From Hsuehochloa calcarea (taxonomy: Eukaryota > Streptophyta > Magnoliopsida > Poales > Poaceae): a stretch of 64,000 nucleotides of DNA. Made by a program: the position numbers and the translations under genes. The stretch's first letter is position 1. The number at the start of each line of letters is the position of its first letter. The notes beneath the pieces were generated by a model. It did no database searches and was not told where the DNA came from. It was given only the letters and a program-made list of their open reading frames with translations. Shown here one piece after another: positions 11,469 through 22,119 of the stretch. The stretch is taken from contig CM070598.1 of the NCBI GenBank assembly GCA_036346395.1, forward strand, positions 3,207,517 through 3,271,516, read 5' to 3'.

Positions 11469-12385
11469 TCCTGAGCTCGGGAGGGGAGGGAATCCGCAAA
11501 GGGGAAAGTGGAGGATGGGAATGTTAGCTAGAGTGGCAAGCTTTGGGGCTTTTGACGGAGTCGTCGGGGCGGTGCGCGTGCTGGCTGGTGCTTGGGCTAC
11601 CCTACCCTTGCAACAGAGCGTTGCGACGAGGCTTCGTCGGCTCGGCTGCAGAGTGCAGAGCTGCAGTGTTCGGCAGCTACTGCTTGCGGTCCATGCACGC
11701 CTCCGCAGCCGTCGGATCAAAAGGTGGACGGCCAAGATAATAAAGAGTTGTACTACTTCAGCGTGACAAGTATCGTTTAGGAAAAATTGTTATGGCTGTT
11801 GACATTGTTATTCTTCAATAATTTCGCGCGTGGGAATAAAAAAAACAACGTATCAACTGTCAATGCTCACGGCTCTGCAATGTAAAAAAAAAAAAACCTC
11901 GTATGAGCGGCTTGCAGCGACGGACGTAGGCACGAAGTGTACGTACGCAGAATCAGTGCGAAACTGAAAATATCAGAAGAATCGAAAGGCAGCTTCGACA
12001 CCGACTGCTAGCTACCGACCTTACCCTTTTCTTTTTATTATCGTGTCACGTTCCAGTGAGGTGAGCACGGTCTAACTCTGAAGGGTGCTGCACTTGTGCT
12101 GATCTGTGACTTGAGCATTTGCCTGGAGAATCCACGTGGATGCGCAGGACCAGGTTACATCATGCATCGAATAACAACCGGACAGATCACTAATCAATTA
12201 TTCATACACCGGATACTACAGGAAGCTTGCATTGAAAGGGACATGATCCAAGCACGAAGAGGACACGATACACATCAAGCACGCCGTACAAACGCAGCCG
12301 GTACATGTACACACACGTACGCGGTACATGTACAATACCGCAAAATCCCATGTGTATACACGCCATTATTTGGTACGTGAAATAA
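11469..12385. other. spacer between the two ADF genes
   Basis: The GC-rich part at 11469-11740 is probably the 5' UTR and core promoter of the downstream ADF gene (minus). Its open frames on both strands are composition artefacts. The rest is AT-rich and holds the 3' flank of the upstream ADF gene. No other gene is seen. Confidence 0.5.
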
Positions 12386-13144
12386 TTAGGAGGCGTGCTC
12401 CTTGAGGACATCAAGCGTGAGCTCGCTGGGCTCCGTGGCCTGCAGGTCGATCTGGGCGCCGTCCAGCTCCTTCTTGAAGCCCTCGTTCGAGCTCGCGTAC
12501 ACCATCTTGCTCTTCACGTCCGCCGTCGCCGGCGACCTTAATTGACCAGCACACGGTAATTAAACGTACAGCAATGGATCGTTTAGGAAACAAAATATCT
12601 CGAAGCACTCTAGCTGGGGGAATGCAACCAGCTAGAGAAGCGCCACGCACCACGAGATGAAGAAGATCTTGCTGCGCTGGCCCTCGCCGGTGGGGGTGGC
12701 GTCGCCGACGGTGAAGTCGTGGTCGTAGACGGCGTAGCGGCAGTCGTCGGCGGGGAGGCTGGCGGTGAGGTCCTCGAAGCTGGCGTCCCGGGGGCCGACC
12801 TTGTCGACGACCACCTCCTGCACGGCGTCGTCCACCTTGAAGACCACGAAGCGGTGCGCGCGGCCAGTGCGCAGCTCCTGGAACCTGGCCTTGCACTCCT
12901 CACTCACCGCAACACCTGACGTCGCGTTCGCCTGCATATATATTCATCAAATCATCATCATCATCATCACACACACACACACATATGCTCGTGGTTAAAT
13001 CTGTAATCATCATCATCATCATCACACACACACACACATATCACATATGCTCGTGGTTAAATCTGTACCTAGCAATTATACAACTAATTTTATATAAAAA
13101 AAAACCCAAATTAAGACAACGGCTAGAATTTATGTGCGTACCAT
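12386..13144 (-). CDS. actin-depolymerizing factor (ADF/cofilin), 144 aa
   Basis: The coding exons on the minus strand are 13142-13144 (ATG alone, donor GTACGC), 12651-12931 and 12386-12536, together 435 nt or 144 residues. Exon 2 reads ANATSGVAVSEECKARF and ADDCRYAVYDHDF, then an insertion (DATPTGEGQRSKIFF) that makes it a few residues longer than its neighbour. Exon 3 reads SPATADVKSKMVYASSNEGF with the actin-binding helix and ends LKEHAS. It is strongly GC-rich, unlike the neighbouring ADF, which suggests long separation since duplication despite adjacency. Role by family: actin filament severing and turnover. The frame and splice sites are intact. Confidence 0.93.
12951..13067. repeat. 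tandem duplication with ATC/AC microsatellites in ADF intron 1
   Basis: A unit made of (atc)n, (ac)n, then atatgctcgtggttaaatctgta occurs at 12951-13005 and again at 13006-13067. The second copy has a small extra piece before atatgctc. It lies in the one intron that separates the ATG-only exon from exon 2 of the 144-aa ADF. Confidence 0.9.
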
Positions 13145-13649
13145 GGTTGATATATCGAAGCCTGGATCGAGATTGGCCTGACGAAACAATTAATCGGTTG
13201 TGTTATTGATGATTCTACAACGATCGCAAGTTCACAAGCTAAGTACTAGTGTTGCAGCCAGTATTGTTGAGAGCGTCTATCGCAATCTCGTTTGCTTTAA
13301 TAGGACGGCCATGTCCTTGAGGAAATAAATTAGGGAACGGGAGGTGTATACGTGTGCGCGCCGCGGTGTTGTTCTCGGCCGGACAGATTGTTCTGGATGT
13401 GTTGATGTGGCAGCAGGAAGACGAATTGAAGTCACTCACAGCTAGCGAACGTCCGCTTGTGTGTCGGCAAGCAGCGTGTTACTTTTCGGTAGCTTCTTTT
13501 GATCCTTCGTTTTTTTTACTTGTTATTTTTAATTAGTACACGTGTATTAAAGGGATTATACTCGTATTAATATATGATAAAAATATTTTTTTGATAGTAT
13601 CTTAAGCACGCCAAACGAGATAGAAAAATGGTGGCAATAGAGTTGCATA
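13145..13649 (-). promoter_or_regulatory. upstream region of the 144-aa ADF gene
   Basis: About 500 bp of noncoding sequence lies between the ATG exon and the Tourist MITE. No convincing TATA element could be fixed, and no coding sequence is evident. Confidence 0.4.
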
Positions 13650-13652
13650 TTA

Positions 13653-13954
13653 GGGCATCTTTAATAGTGTTATTTCTAATTTTGTTATATCAACTGTACA
13701 TCAACGAAAGATAGATTTAGAGATAATACCTTTAGTAAGTTTTATAAGTAGGTGTTGTCTCTAAAATTCATACCAAATTTATAATATTCTCACTTCTCCA
13801 CCCCTCTCTCATGTGCACCGGTTGCTTTGTCTTGGTTCGTGTGTAGAGATAATTGTTTGAGAAATAGACGGCTTCCCTTCTCTCTCTTCCACCTAGGATT
13901 TTATTGATATAAAAAGACTAACCGACGGCTGACATAGTACTATTGAAGATGCCC
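13653..13954. mobile_element. Tourist-like MITE (PIF/Harbinger type)
   Basis: The 302-bp element starts gggcatctttaatagtg and ends actattgaagatgccc, near-perfect terminal inverted repeats. It is flanked by TTA at 13650-13652 and 13955-13957, the 3-bp target duplication of Tourist/Harbinger elements. It has no coding capacity. Confidence 0.88.
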
Positions 13955-13957
13955 TTA

Positions 13958-14412
13958 TCTGCCATCACAACTATAACGACAACAGCTTGCCGTCCTAGGA
14001 TTTGAGCCGTCTCCTCCTATTAGAAGGCCACATCTTTCTGGCCTCGCATTAGGCTTAATGAGCCATAGTTCGCCTAATTTATTCGCTACGCGTAAATACC
14101 ACTAGTTTGGCGCCAATTTTTCATCACTACCCAAAAAAAAAGAGATAGATCGTGCGTCATTACCTCATCCAAAACATACAATGATTCCTTCAAACCAATT
14201 GTGGTGAGTACATGTACATAAGGGTGCTAATGGGTTGGGTTCTTGATTAGGTTGGCTTTGGATGGTTGACAATGGGTTGGAAGAGTCAATAGTTTGAGTC
14301 GGGTTGGATTTCCTCGTAGAAAGGGTTGGGTTGTAGTGGGATGGGGTGGGTTTTGAAATCTAGGTTGAGAACGGTTTGGACCTGTGGATGTTGTAATAGG
14401 TTTAGCTCCACG
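13958..14412. other. intergenic, with a GGGTT-rich tract
   Basis: From about 14225 to 14400 the plus strand is rich in gggttgg/tgggtt words with no coding content. Similar words recur at 32640-32760, beyond the other half of the SIN3-like remnant. Confidence 0.5.
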
Positions 14413-14685
14413 GGTGAACCCGACCTCATTGCTCGCTTCAACGCCTTCCTCGCCCCCAAGCCCAAAATCGAGCTCACCGACGAAGACATTCTGCGCACAA
14501 GCGGCGCGGCGGAAAGATGACCGCCCGAAGACACCGTCACCACCGGCCGTGCCGGCGCGCAGGACGACTTGTTCAACAAAGCCTTGCTATTCTTACAGCG
14601 GGTGAAGCACACGAACGTCGAGCTTTATGACAGAGTCCTCACAGAGCTATCCTACGTGAAGATGGAGGGAAGGATGGACGCTCAT
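14413..14685 (+). pseudogene. SIN3-like (PAH-domain) gene remnant, upstream half
   Basis: One frame reads EPDLIARFNAFLAPKPKI, matching the end of a paired amphipathic helix (PAH) domain, then a linker, then LFNKALLFLQRVKHTNVELY and DRVLTELSYVK, the first helix pair of a second PAH domain. A TGA at about 14518 interrupts the linker. The reading ends at MDAH, where a solo LTR is inserted (target duplication CTCAT). Family known: SIN3 proteins are scaffolds of histone deacetylase co-repressor complexes. The missing second helix pair continues at 32135. No start or N-terminal domain is seen, and the upstream sequence turns abruptly into GGGTT-rich DNA. Confidence 0.65.
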
Positions 14686-15106
14686 TGACAGAACTTCAGA
14701 TACCAAAAGACAGAACTTCAGAGAAAACCGAAGGTTCCGAAATTCAGCAATCCTGAAAAATTCAGTCCCAGATCAAAGACACAATAGATCACGGCGGAAG
14801 AATCAAGACAACTAAAACACATGAATCTCATATGTATGCGCTGAAAACCTTACAGTCTTTTTGTCTTTTTGCTTTCTTATATAGACATCTGAATGTACAC
14901 TGTTACCGAACAGGCAAATTTCAGAAACCAAAACGGATTCAAAGACATAACTAGATTCAGAGTCGAACTCTGTTTTTGTCTCTGTTTTCCTAATCGAAAA
15001 TCAAAAGCTGAATCTCTACAGTTTCGGAATTGTCTAACATATTGATAATCCAAAGCAACTACCAAAACAGAAAATGAATACTAATATGACTAACTTAAGA
15101 CTAACA
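14686..15106. mobile_element. solo LTR inside the SIN3-like remnant
   Basis: The 421-bp sequence starts tgacagaacttcag and ends gactaaca. It is flanked by the 5-bp direct repeat CTCAT (14681-14685 and 15107-15111). Removing it joins the PAH reading frame exactly (..MDAH then QVYAQAEE..). Both the duplication and the restored frame support the borders. Confidence 0.8.
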
Positions 15107-15121
15107 CTCATCAAGTCTATG

Positions 15122-15544
15122 TGTTGGGTTGATCTCGGCAACAGATTCCGAGAAAACAGGGGGCATCCCCACTAGCGCCCTGATCGGGGGTTCTACCAAT
15201 AGAATTGGTCTAGGTCCCGTTCACCGAGCGCCATACAAATAAGAAGTGGGTCTCGACAGCTTTTGGCTGATAATATATGAGTTAAGGCAACAAACCCTAA
15301 CATATCCGATCTATTACGGGCGCTCAGGTGTGCGAAGATCGACGACCACTGAACCACCGCCGCCACTTCAACATCCCGTTTCCTGAGGCCGACGTACCGC
15401 CGATCCCGACCTATCCTAAGATCCGATAGCATCTTCCTCTTCGGGTACGTCTCACGCTTCCGCACTAATGTTTTGCTAGGTGTTCATTTATGTGCTAGGG
15501 TTAATCATGTTTTAGATCAAATCATTAGCTCAGTATTATCAACA
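15122..15544 (+). repeat. 5' LTR of the outer copia element
   Basis: 423 bp, TG..CA ends. Pairs with 31692-32129 (438 bp). The right copy has about 15 extra bases, mainly a small insertion near 31970-31985 (cgccctcttctccgccg). Confidence 0.93.
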
Positions 15545-15546
15545 TA

Positions 15547-15558
15547 TGGTATCAGAGC
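15547..15558 (+). other. primer-binding site, tRNA-iMet type
   Basis: tggtatcagagc lies two bases after the left LTR. This is the standard site complementary to the 3' end of initiator tRNA-Met in plant copia elements. Confidence 0.9.
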
Positions 15559-16198
15559 CTTCCTAGTTCATTTTTGAACCCTATTAGCCCCAGATCTATC
15601 TTGCCCCGCTCGGATCTGACGTTCAATCGGCTCGGCTTAGCACTTTAGAAGGAGGGGACTCAAGCAATTTTGTCAAAAAACTAATGTAATCCCGGCGTTC
15701 AAACTCAAATCGGAAGAAAAACCCAACCTCAAAACTCAGATCGGTACTCACAAGGAGGTTTGGGAGCGGCGAATACTTGCGTTTTTGGAAGATCGCGAAG
15801 TCCTTCCGGTTTTTGGGCACCACCGTCGCTCTACTCGGAGCGAGAATGGGGATTAGGGTTAGGGTTTACATTTTTGTCGCCTTTTATATCACGCGGCGGA
15901 CGTTCTCGACCTCGGTCAATGCAATCGCGCATACACATATTTTGGCATTATTTTGGCATTATGTATACACATATTACATACTGACCAACGTTGTTGTAAT
16001 CGTATGTTGCCATATTAATTGTTGAAGTTCTTTTCATTTTTACGCCATGATTACATCTTGAGCGGTATATGAATTAGAAGTTCTTTTCATTTTAGAAGCG
16101 TAGTTTTGCATGTTATTAATCAGACCAACGTAGGGTTAATTGCATGCAATACTTTTTATGTTATTCCTAATTTTTTCTCTGTATTTTAATGTTCAGCA

Positions 16199-19100
16199 AT
16201 GAATGCTTCGAATGTTGCCGCTACAATTGACAACATTGAACAGCTTACGGGATGCAACTTTCCTGCTTGGAAAGAAAGAATTTCAGTTGTCCTTGGAGTT
16301 CTGGACCTTGATTATGCATTAAGGGTGCCCGCTCCCGTTCCCCCCACCGTTGGTGAGGATAATTATGATGAGAAAAATAAAACTTATGATGCTAATGCTA
16401 AAAAATAGAAGCGGTCCAACTGCTTGTCGTTAATGATCATGAAGACCTCTATCTCAGTTGGGATCAGGGGAGCAATCCCAGATTCTGAAAATGCTAAGGA
16501 GTATCTAGCTTCAGTTGAGGAGAAATTCAAAGGCTCCACTAAGGTTTATGCCAGTACTTTAATCCAGAGGTTTTTATCCACTAAATATGACGGGTCCAGT
16601 AGCATAAGAGAGCATATCATGATGATGGCTGATATGGCTGGAAAACTCAAGGGCATGGACATGGAGATATCTAATGGTTTCCTAGTCCACTTTATTATGA
16701 CTTCTCTTCATTCTAAGTACACTGCTTTTAAGATAAACTATAATACTCAGAAAGATAAATGGAGCATGAGCGATCTTTATCGCATTGTGTGTCCAGGAGG
16801 AAGAAAGAATAAGGACCGAAAAGAAAGATTTTATGAATCAAGTTGGCGGTCCTAGCAAAAGGAAGTTCTCAGGGGACTTCAAATCCAAGAAAAGGCTGCA
16901 CTACTCTCCTAATTCAGATAAATCAGGGCCTAAGGTGCAAAATAAACCTAAGCCCAATGTTGCTCCTGCTAAAGCACCTAATGGGAATGCATGTCACTTC
17001 TGCAAGGAGCCATGGCATTTCCAGAAGGATTGTGTTGGTTTTCTAAAGTGGCTCGCCAAGAAGGGTAATGATACTATAACGTTTATTGATGAAACTCTTT
17101 ATGTTGATTTTCCCTTAAATCTTGGTGGATTGACTCAAGTGCAACTGTGCACGTTACCAACTCTTTATAGGGATTCCATACCGCGAGAACACTAAGAAAG
17201 GGGGAGCGAAGTCTTAGAGTCGCGGATGGAAAAGAAGCCGAAGTGAAATCAGTTGGTTCTGTTTTATTAGTTTTAGATAGCGAATTCACACTTCGTCTTA
17301 ATAATGTAGTTTTTGTTCCTTCCATTAGGAGGAATTTAATTTCAGTTTCTTTATTGGACGATGATGGATTTAAATGTAATTTTGGTAACAATAAATGTGT
17401 TATCATATTTAATTCAGATGATGTTGGTCTTGCTGTTAGACAAGATAAGCTCTATAGGCTTTCCCTTAATGAATCTCCTATATCTTTAAATGTGTGTGAT
17501 GCTAAGCGTAAAAAGTATAATGAGACTTCTTCTAAACTGTGGAACTGTCGTTTATGCCACATTTCGAAGGGGAGAATGGAGCATCTCATTAAGGAAGAGA
17601 TTCTCCAACCATTAGATTTCTCTGACTCAAACCACTGCATAGATAGCATTAAAGGAAAATATGTAAAGAAAATAAAGAAGGGAGCAACTCGCAGCACATG
17701 ACTATTAGAGTTAATTCATCCGATATTTGTGGTCATTTTCTGTGACATCGATGGATGGTTTTGATTTTTTTTCATCACATTCACTGATGATTTCTCCCGT
17801 TATGGTTATATTTTTCCCATTAAGGACCGATCTGAGTCACTTGATAAATTCAAGATATTTAAGACTGAAGTTGAAAATCAGCATAACCTAAGAATTAAAG
17901 TGGTAAGATCGGACCGTGGGGGAGAATATTATGGGAGGCATGCCCCTTATGGCCAAATTCACGCCATTTCGCTAAGTTTCTTAAGGAAAATGGCATTGTT
18001 GCCCAATATTCTACGAGGTGAACCTCGTGAGAATGGGGTTCTTGAGAGGCATATCTATACACTTATGGATATGGTACGGAGCATGTTAGCTATTCTAGTT
18101 TATCAATGGTTTATGGATGGAGGCACTAAAGACACCGCACATATCCTGTCGGGTTCCCGATGAAATCGATTACCTAAGGCACCTTATGAATTATGGAATG
18201 GGAGGAAACCAAGCTTGAAATATTTAAGAGTGTGGGGTTGTCGTGCTGAACCTAAGATATTTAATCCACATATTGGAAAATTAGATCCTAAAATAATAAT
18301 TTACCATTTTATTGGGTACCCTGAAAGATCTAAAGGGTATCGGTTTTATTGTCCTGATAGGACAACTAAGTTTGTAGAAATAAGACGCGCTGTGTTCTTA
18401 GAAAATAACGAGGACATGGAGCCTAGGAAAATAGATGTTGAAGAGAAGCGGGTTTACGTTCCTTCACCGCTTATCCTAGAGACTTTTATTCCTGCGCTTC
18501 AAGTGGTTGCACCTCTAGTACCGAATACTGTTGTTGCACCCACTGTTGAGGTCTCTGAAACTCCTAATGTCATACCTAATGATGAGCCTCAACAGTCTCA
18601 CCTTTCAGCGTGACCTCCTACAATAGTCTTTGAACCTATTAGAAGATCACAACGGGAGAGAAGATCTGACATCCCAAATGATTATGTTGTTTATATGAAT
18701 GAGGACATTAATGATATATAAAAGGTAGATGATCCCACCTCTTATAAGGAAGCCAAGATGAGTGAACATTCTCCTAAGTGGCTTGATGCCATGAAGGATG
18801 AACTAAAGTCTATGAGCACTAATGATGTATGAGACTTAGTAGAAATTCTGTGAGTCAAAGCGATGAAATTTGTAAATGGGTCTACAAAACCAAGCATGAC
18901 TCTAAGGGAAATATCAAAAGGTTCAAAGCAAGACTCGTAGCAAAAGGCTTCTCACAAAGAGAGGGGGTTGATTATAATGACACATTTTCTCCTGTCCCAA
19001 CTAAGGATTCATTCAGAATCGTTATGACACTTGTAGCTCATTATGATTTAGAGCTACATCAGATGGATGTTAAGATGGCATTTCTTAATGGTGACTTGCA

Positions 19101-20100
19101 AGAAAATATTTTCATGACTCAACAGGAAGGTTTTTCCGTGGAGGGCAAGGAGCAAGAAAATATTTTCATGACTCAACCAGAAGGTTTTTCCGTGGAGGGC
19201 AAGGAGCATATGGGATGTCGACTTAAGAAATCAATTTATGGCTTAAAACAGGCATCGAGGCAGTGGTACCTCAAATTCAATAAAGTTATAAGAAGTTTCG
19301 AATTTAAGGAAAATGAAGTTGATAACAGCATATATGTTAAGTTCAAGGGGAGTAAATTCACCATCTTAGTGCTTTATGTGGATGATATCTTATTGGCTAG
19401 CAGCGATAAGGATATACTGTTTGAGACCAAGAGATTTCTTTCATCCAATTTTGATATGAAGGATCTCGGCGATGCCTCTTACGTTCTTAGCATTGAAATT
19501 CACCGAGACAGGTCCAAAGGAGTATTAGGTTTATCTCAAAAGGCATACGTTGACAGAGTACTAAAAAGACACAATATGCACAATTGCTCTGGCTCGCCTG
19601 CTCCTATCGTTAAGGGCGATAAGTTTGGGACATTTCAATGTCCAAGGAACCAATATGAAACTGATCAGATGAAGTCGGTTCCTTATGCTTCAGTTGTCGA
19701 AGCCTTATGTATGCTCAAGTAAGCACACATACGACTTAGCTTTTGTAACCGAATCTTTGGCGACTATCATCAAATCGAGACCGGACCACTGGAAGGCCGT
19801 TAAGAAAGTCTTGCGTTATATGCAAGCTACTAAGCATATCATGCTCACATATAAGAATTCTGATAACCTTGAAGTTATTGGTTATTCAGATTTAGATTTT
19901 GCGGGATATGTTGATATTAAGAAATCCACATCAGGTTATATCTTCACACTCGCTGGAGGAGCTATCTCGTGGAAAAGCTCCAAACAAACCCTTACAGCAT
20001 CTTCAACGATGCAAGTGAGTTTGTGGCATGTTATGAGGCTCACAAGGCGGTTTGTATGGCTTAAGAACTTTATTAGGGTCTTAGAGTGGTTGACATCATT
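16199..20100 (+). pseudogene. gag-pol of the outer copia element, broken
   Basis: Gag starts at ATG 16199 (MNASNVAATIDNIEQLTGCN) and includes a CCHC knuckle (CHFCKEPWHFQKDC, 16993-17034). The protease motif WWIDSSATVHVTNS is near 17123, followed by the pre-integrase region (17243-17701), an integrase core with VVRSDRGGEY (near 17900), and RT with QMDVKMAFLNGDL, YGLKQASRQWY and LYVDDILLAS (18830-19720). RNase H begins (SDLDFAGYVD, STSGYIF) and is cut by the nested element near 20100, then resumes at 31251. Stops and frameshifts occur after residue 69 of gag, in integrase and between RT and RNase H, so it cannot make a full polyprotein. Confidence 0.93.
19099..19206 (+). repeat. in-frame 54-bp tandem duplication inside RT
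   Basis: Two 54-bp units at 19099-19152 and 19153-19206 encode QENIFMTQQEGFSVEGKE and QENIFMTQPEGFSVEGKE. Other copia RTs have a single copy of this loop, so 18 residues have been inserted without breaking the frame. Confidence 0.93.
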
Positions 20101-21210
20101 TACGTGGATATCATGGGGATATGCTCGGATCTTAGAATGATGTGACAATTGGCAATGGCGTTAATGGTTTGTCGTTTCACGGGTTTTCGACAAAGTTTGA
20201 AGACTATTCGGACTTTACGGGCGGGCGATCTGACCGACCATAGCACGGCGATCCGACCGGTCCCCAATCGGTCGGACCGGCCATGTGCGCGGTCGGACCG
20301 GCCGTGACAAAAGTGGTCAAAGCAGTGGGCCAAAAATAGAGGTGTAGGCAAGTGAGGATCCCATTGTTCTTGCTCCCATAATTTTTGGAGTCTCGATAAA
20401 AAGTTCTATTGGTTTAAAGTTTCCGAGTGGGTTTGGATTTTCGGGGTTGAAAATTGGCTAAGTCCTTACGGTGGTCGACCGCCTTTGGCGGCGGTCCGAC
20501 CGGCAAGGCCAGCGGTCGAGCCGACCACGGGGCGATCGGCCGGTTGTTACTGAACGTCGCTTTGTCGTGGCGGCGTTGTTCGATGGTTAGGTCAAAGTCA
20601 TGAGTTTGATGCATATGTGTTGCATGATGCATGTTTTGACTAACGTGGGTCAAGTTGCGAAGAACTTGTTCCGGTTCGATTTGCTTGTCTATTGTTGTGC
20701 GAGTTGCTTGGTGGTCAACGACGGTCAGCGGCGAGGATGATCGGGGCGAGGCTTGGAGAGCTTAGGTCGAGCGATCGGCGATGCGGGTGAGTCAATGAAA
20801 TCAAGTATGGTGCGAATGGACAAGGATGACCGAACAGACGATTCGGTGCGGCCGGTTTGATCAAGCGGCGCGGAGTCGGTGCAAGTGCCATGGTGGTTTC
20901 GGTGGGGCCGGATGGGAGAACTTGCCGACATGGAGAGGCCGGTGATCAACCTACACGTGGCGAAGCATGCGAAGTGCCATGCGAAGATGGACTCGGTCTT
21001 GGAGAAGGACCGAGAAGAATATTTTGGTAATCTTACAAATATCACCTTGGTGACCTTTTGCCTACCCACGCGCAAGGCAGCGCAAGAGAAGCGGTTTAGG
21101 TTAAGAGGTGTTGTAGGCGGCGCTTTAAAATGCGTGCGTGTGTGACCCGTTTGTGTTGGGCCTTAGCGGAGCCCATTTGAGTTAATTTTCTAGAAGGTCT
21201 AAGTCTCCAC

Positions 21211-21218
21211 TATAAATA
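21211..21218 (+). promoter_or_regulatory. TATA box of the SIRE-type 5' LTR
   Basis: TATAAATA in the context ctccactataaatagaggag. The same motif stands at 30379-30386 in the 3' LTR. Confidence 0.7.
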
Positions 21219-21788
21219 GAGGAGGAGGTGGCTGCACCCTTCAACCCTTTAATCATTATTGAAACCCTAGTTTTGGCTTAGGGAGAGGATTAGTGGAGGT
21301 TAGGGTTCTAGAGAGTTTTGATTTGATCTTGTGCTCTCGGATTGAGCTTTGTCCTCCATTGATGGAGTGGTCAAACCCAAACCCTATCAATCAATCCAAA
21401 GAAAGCTTTGATCAAAGATGTGTCTCTTTGCCCTTCTTCTCTCTATTTGGTGATTTTGAGTCTTTCTTTGATTCGCATGTTTTTGATTGATTTGTTTACA
21501 TGATATAGCTTGCTGTGACATGTGGGAACACATCTAAGATCATCTTGATCATCAATCACCCACGAGCAAGTTTTTGGGTCACGTTTTCGTTTTGACTCGG
21601 TTTTGAACCATCCATCTCTCAAACTGAAAAATATCGTAACTTTTCCATGGATCTCCATGATCTTCAATTGGAATAGGTTCCTGACATCCTAGAGAAGGTG
21701 TGTTCCAAGTTTCATGAAGTTTGGAGTTGTAGATCAAAAGTTAGACCTATTTGCAACCGTTTTTGGTGATTTCATTGTTCATCAGTGG

Positions 21789-21872
21789 AGGTCGGACCGC
21801 CCTAGCTAGAGTCGGACCGCCCCTTGGAGAGGTCGGACCGCCCATAGTAGAGGTCGGACCGCCCTTCTCTTA
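21789..21872 (+). repeat. four-unit GGTCGGACCGCC tandem array in the LTR
   Basis: About four units of 20-22 bp, each with gtcggaccgccc followed by a variable 8-9 bp spacer. The matching array in the 3' LTR is at 30962-31042, where some units read gtcagaccgcc or have lost a base. Confidence 0.85.
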
Positions 21873-22066
21873 GGAAATTAAGTTTGATTGTTTTGGTTGT
21901 TTTGCTTGGGGTTTTGATTGGATTCAATCCTAGTCTTCCATTGTCTTGGTATATCGATCTTCATAGCTTCTATAGCTATTGGAGTGAAATTTGTGTTGAA
22001 TCTAATCGAGGTTGAAAAAGTGGCGTGCTCTATTCACCCCCTCTAGTCGCCTTTTCGGTCCAACAG

Positions 22067-22078
22067 TGGTATCGAGCC
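22067..22078 (+). other. primer-binding site of the SIRE-type element, one base short
   Basis: tggtatcgagcc follows the 5' LTR. The expected tRNA-iMet site is tggtatcagagc, so an A seems to be missing. Confidence 0.8.
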
Positions 22079-22119
22079 GTTAGTTCAATCTTGATCTTAG
22101 CAGGTCACCGAACTTGGCG

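Larger units (their letters stand above)
20103..22065 (+). repeat. 5' LTR of the SIRE-type element
   Basis: 1963 bp. It is GC-rich near the start, with repeated ggtcggaccgg words, and ends ctctagtcgccttttcggtc followed by caaca. It matches 29266-31250 closely. Many of the differences are single-base gains or losses in short G or C runs. Confidence 0.93.

Noticed and set aside
11515..11780. Overlapping open frames on both strands upstream of an ADF gene
   Set aside because: GC-rich leader/promoter sequence; no conserved motif, and frames overlap each other.
12411..12903. Long Arg/Pro-rich frames in other frames of the 144-aa ADF
   Set aside because: Shadows of high GC third positions in the real ADF exons.
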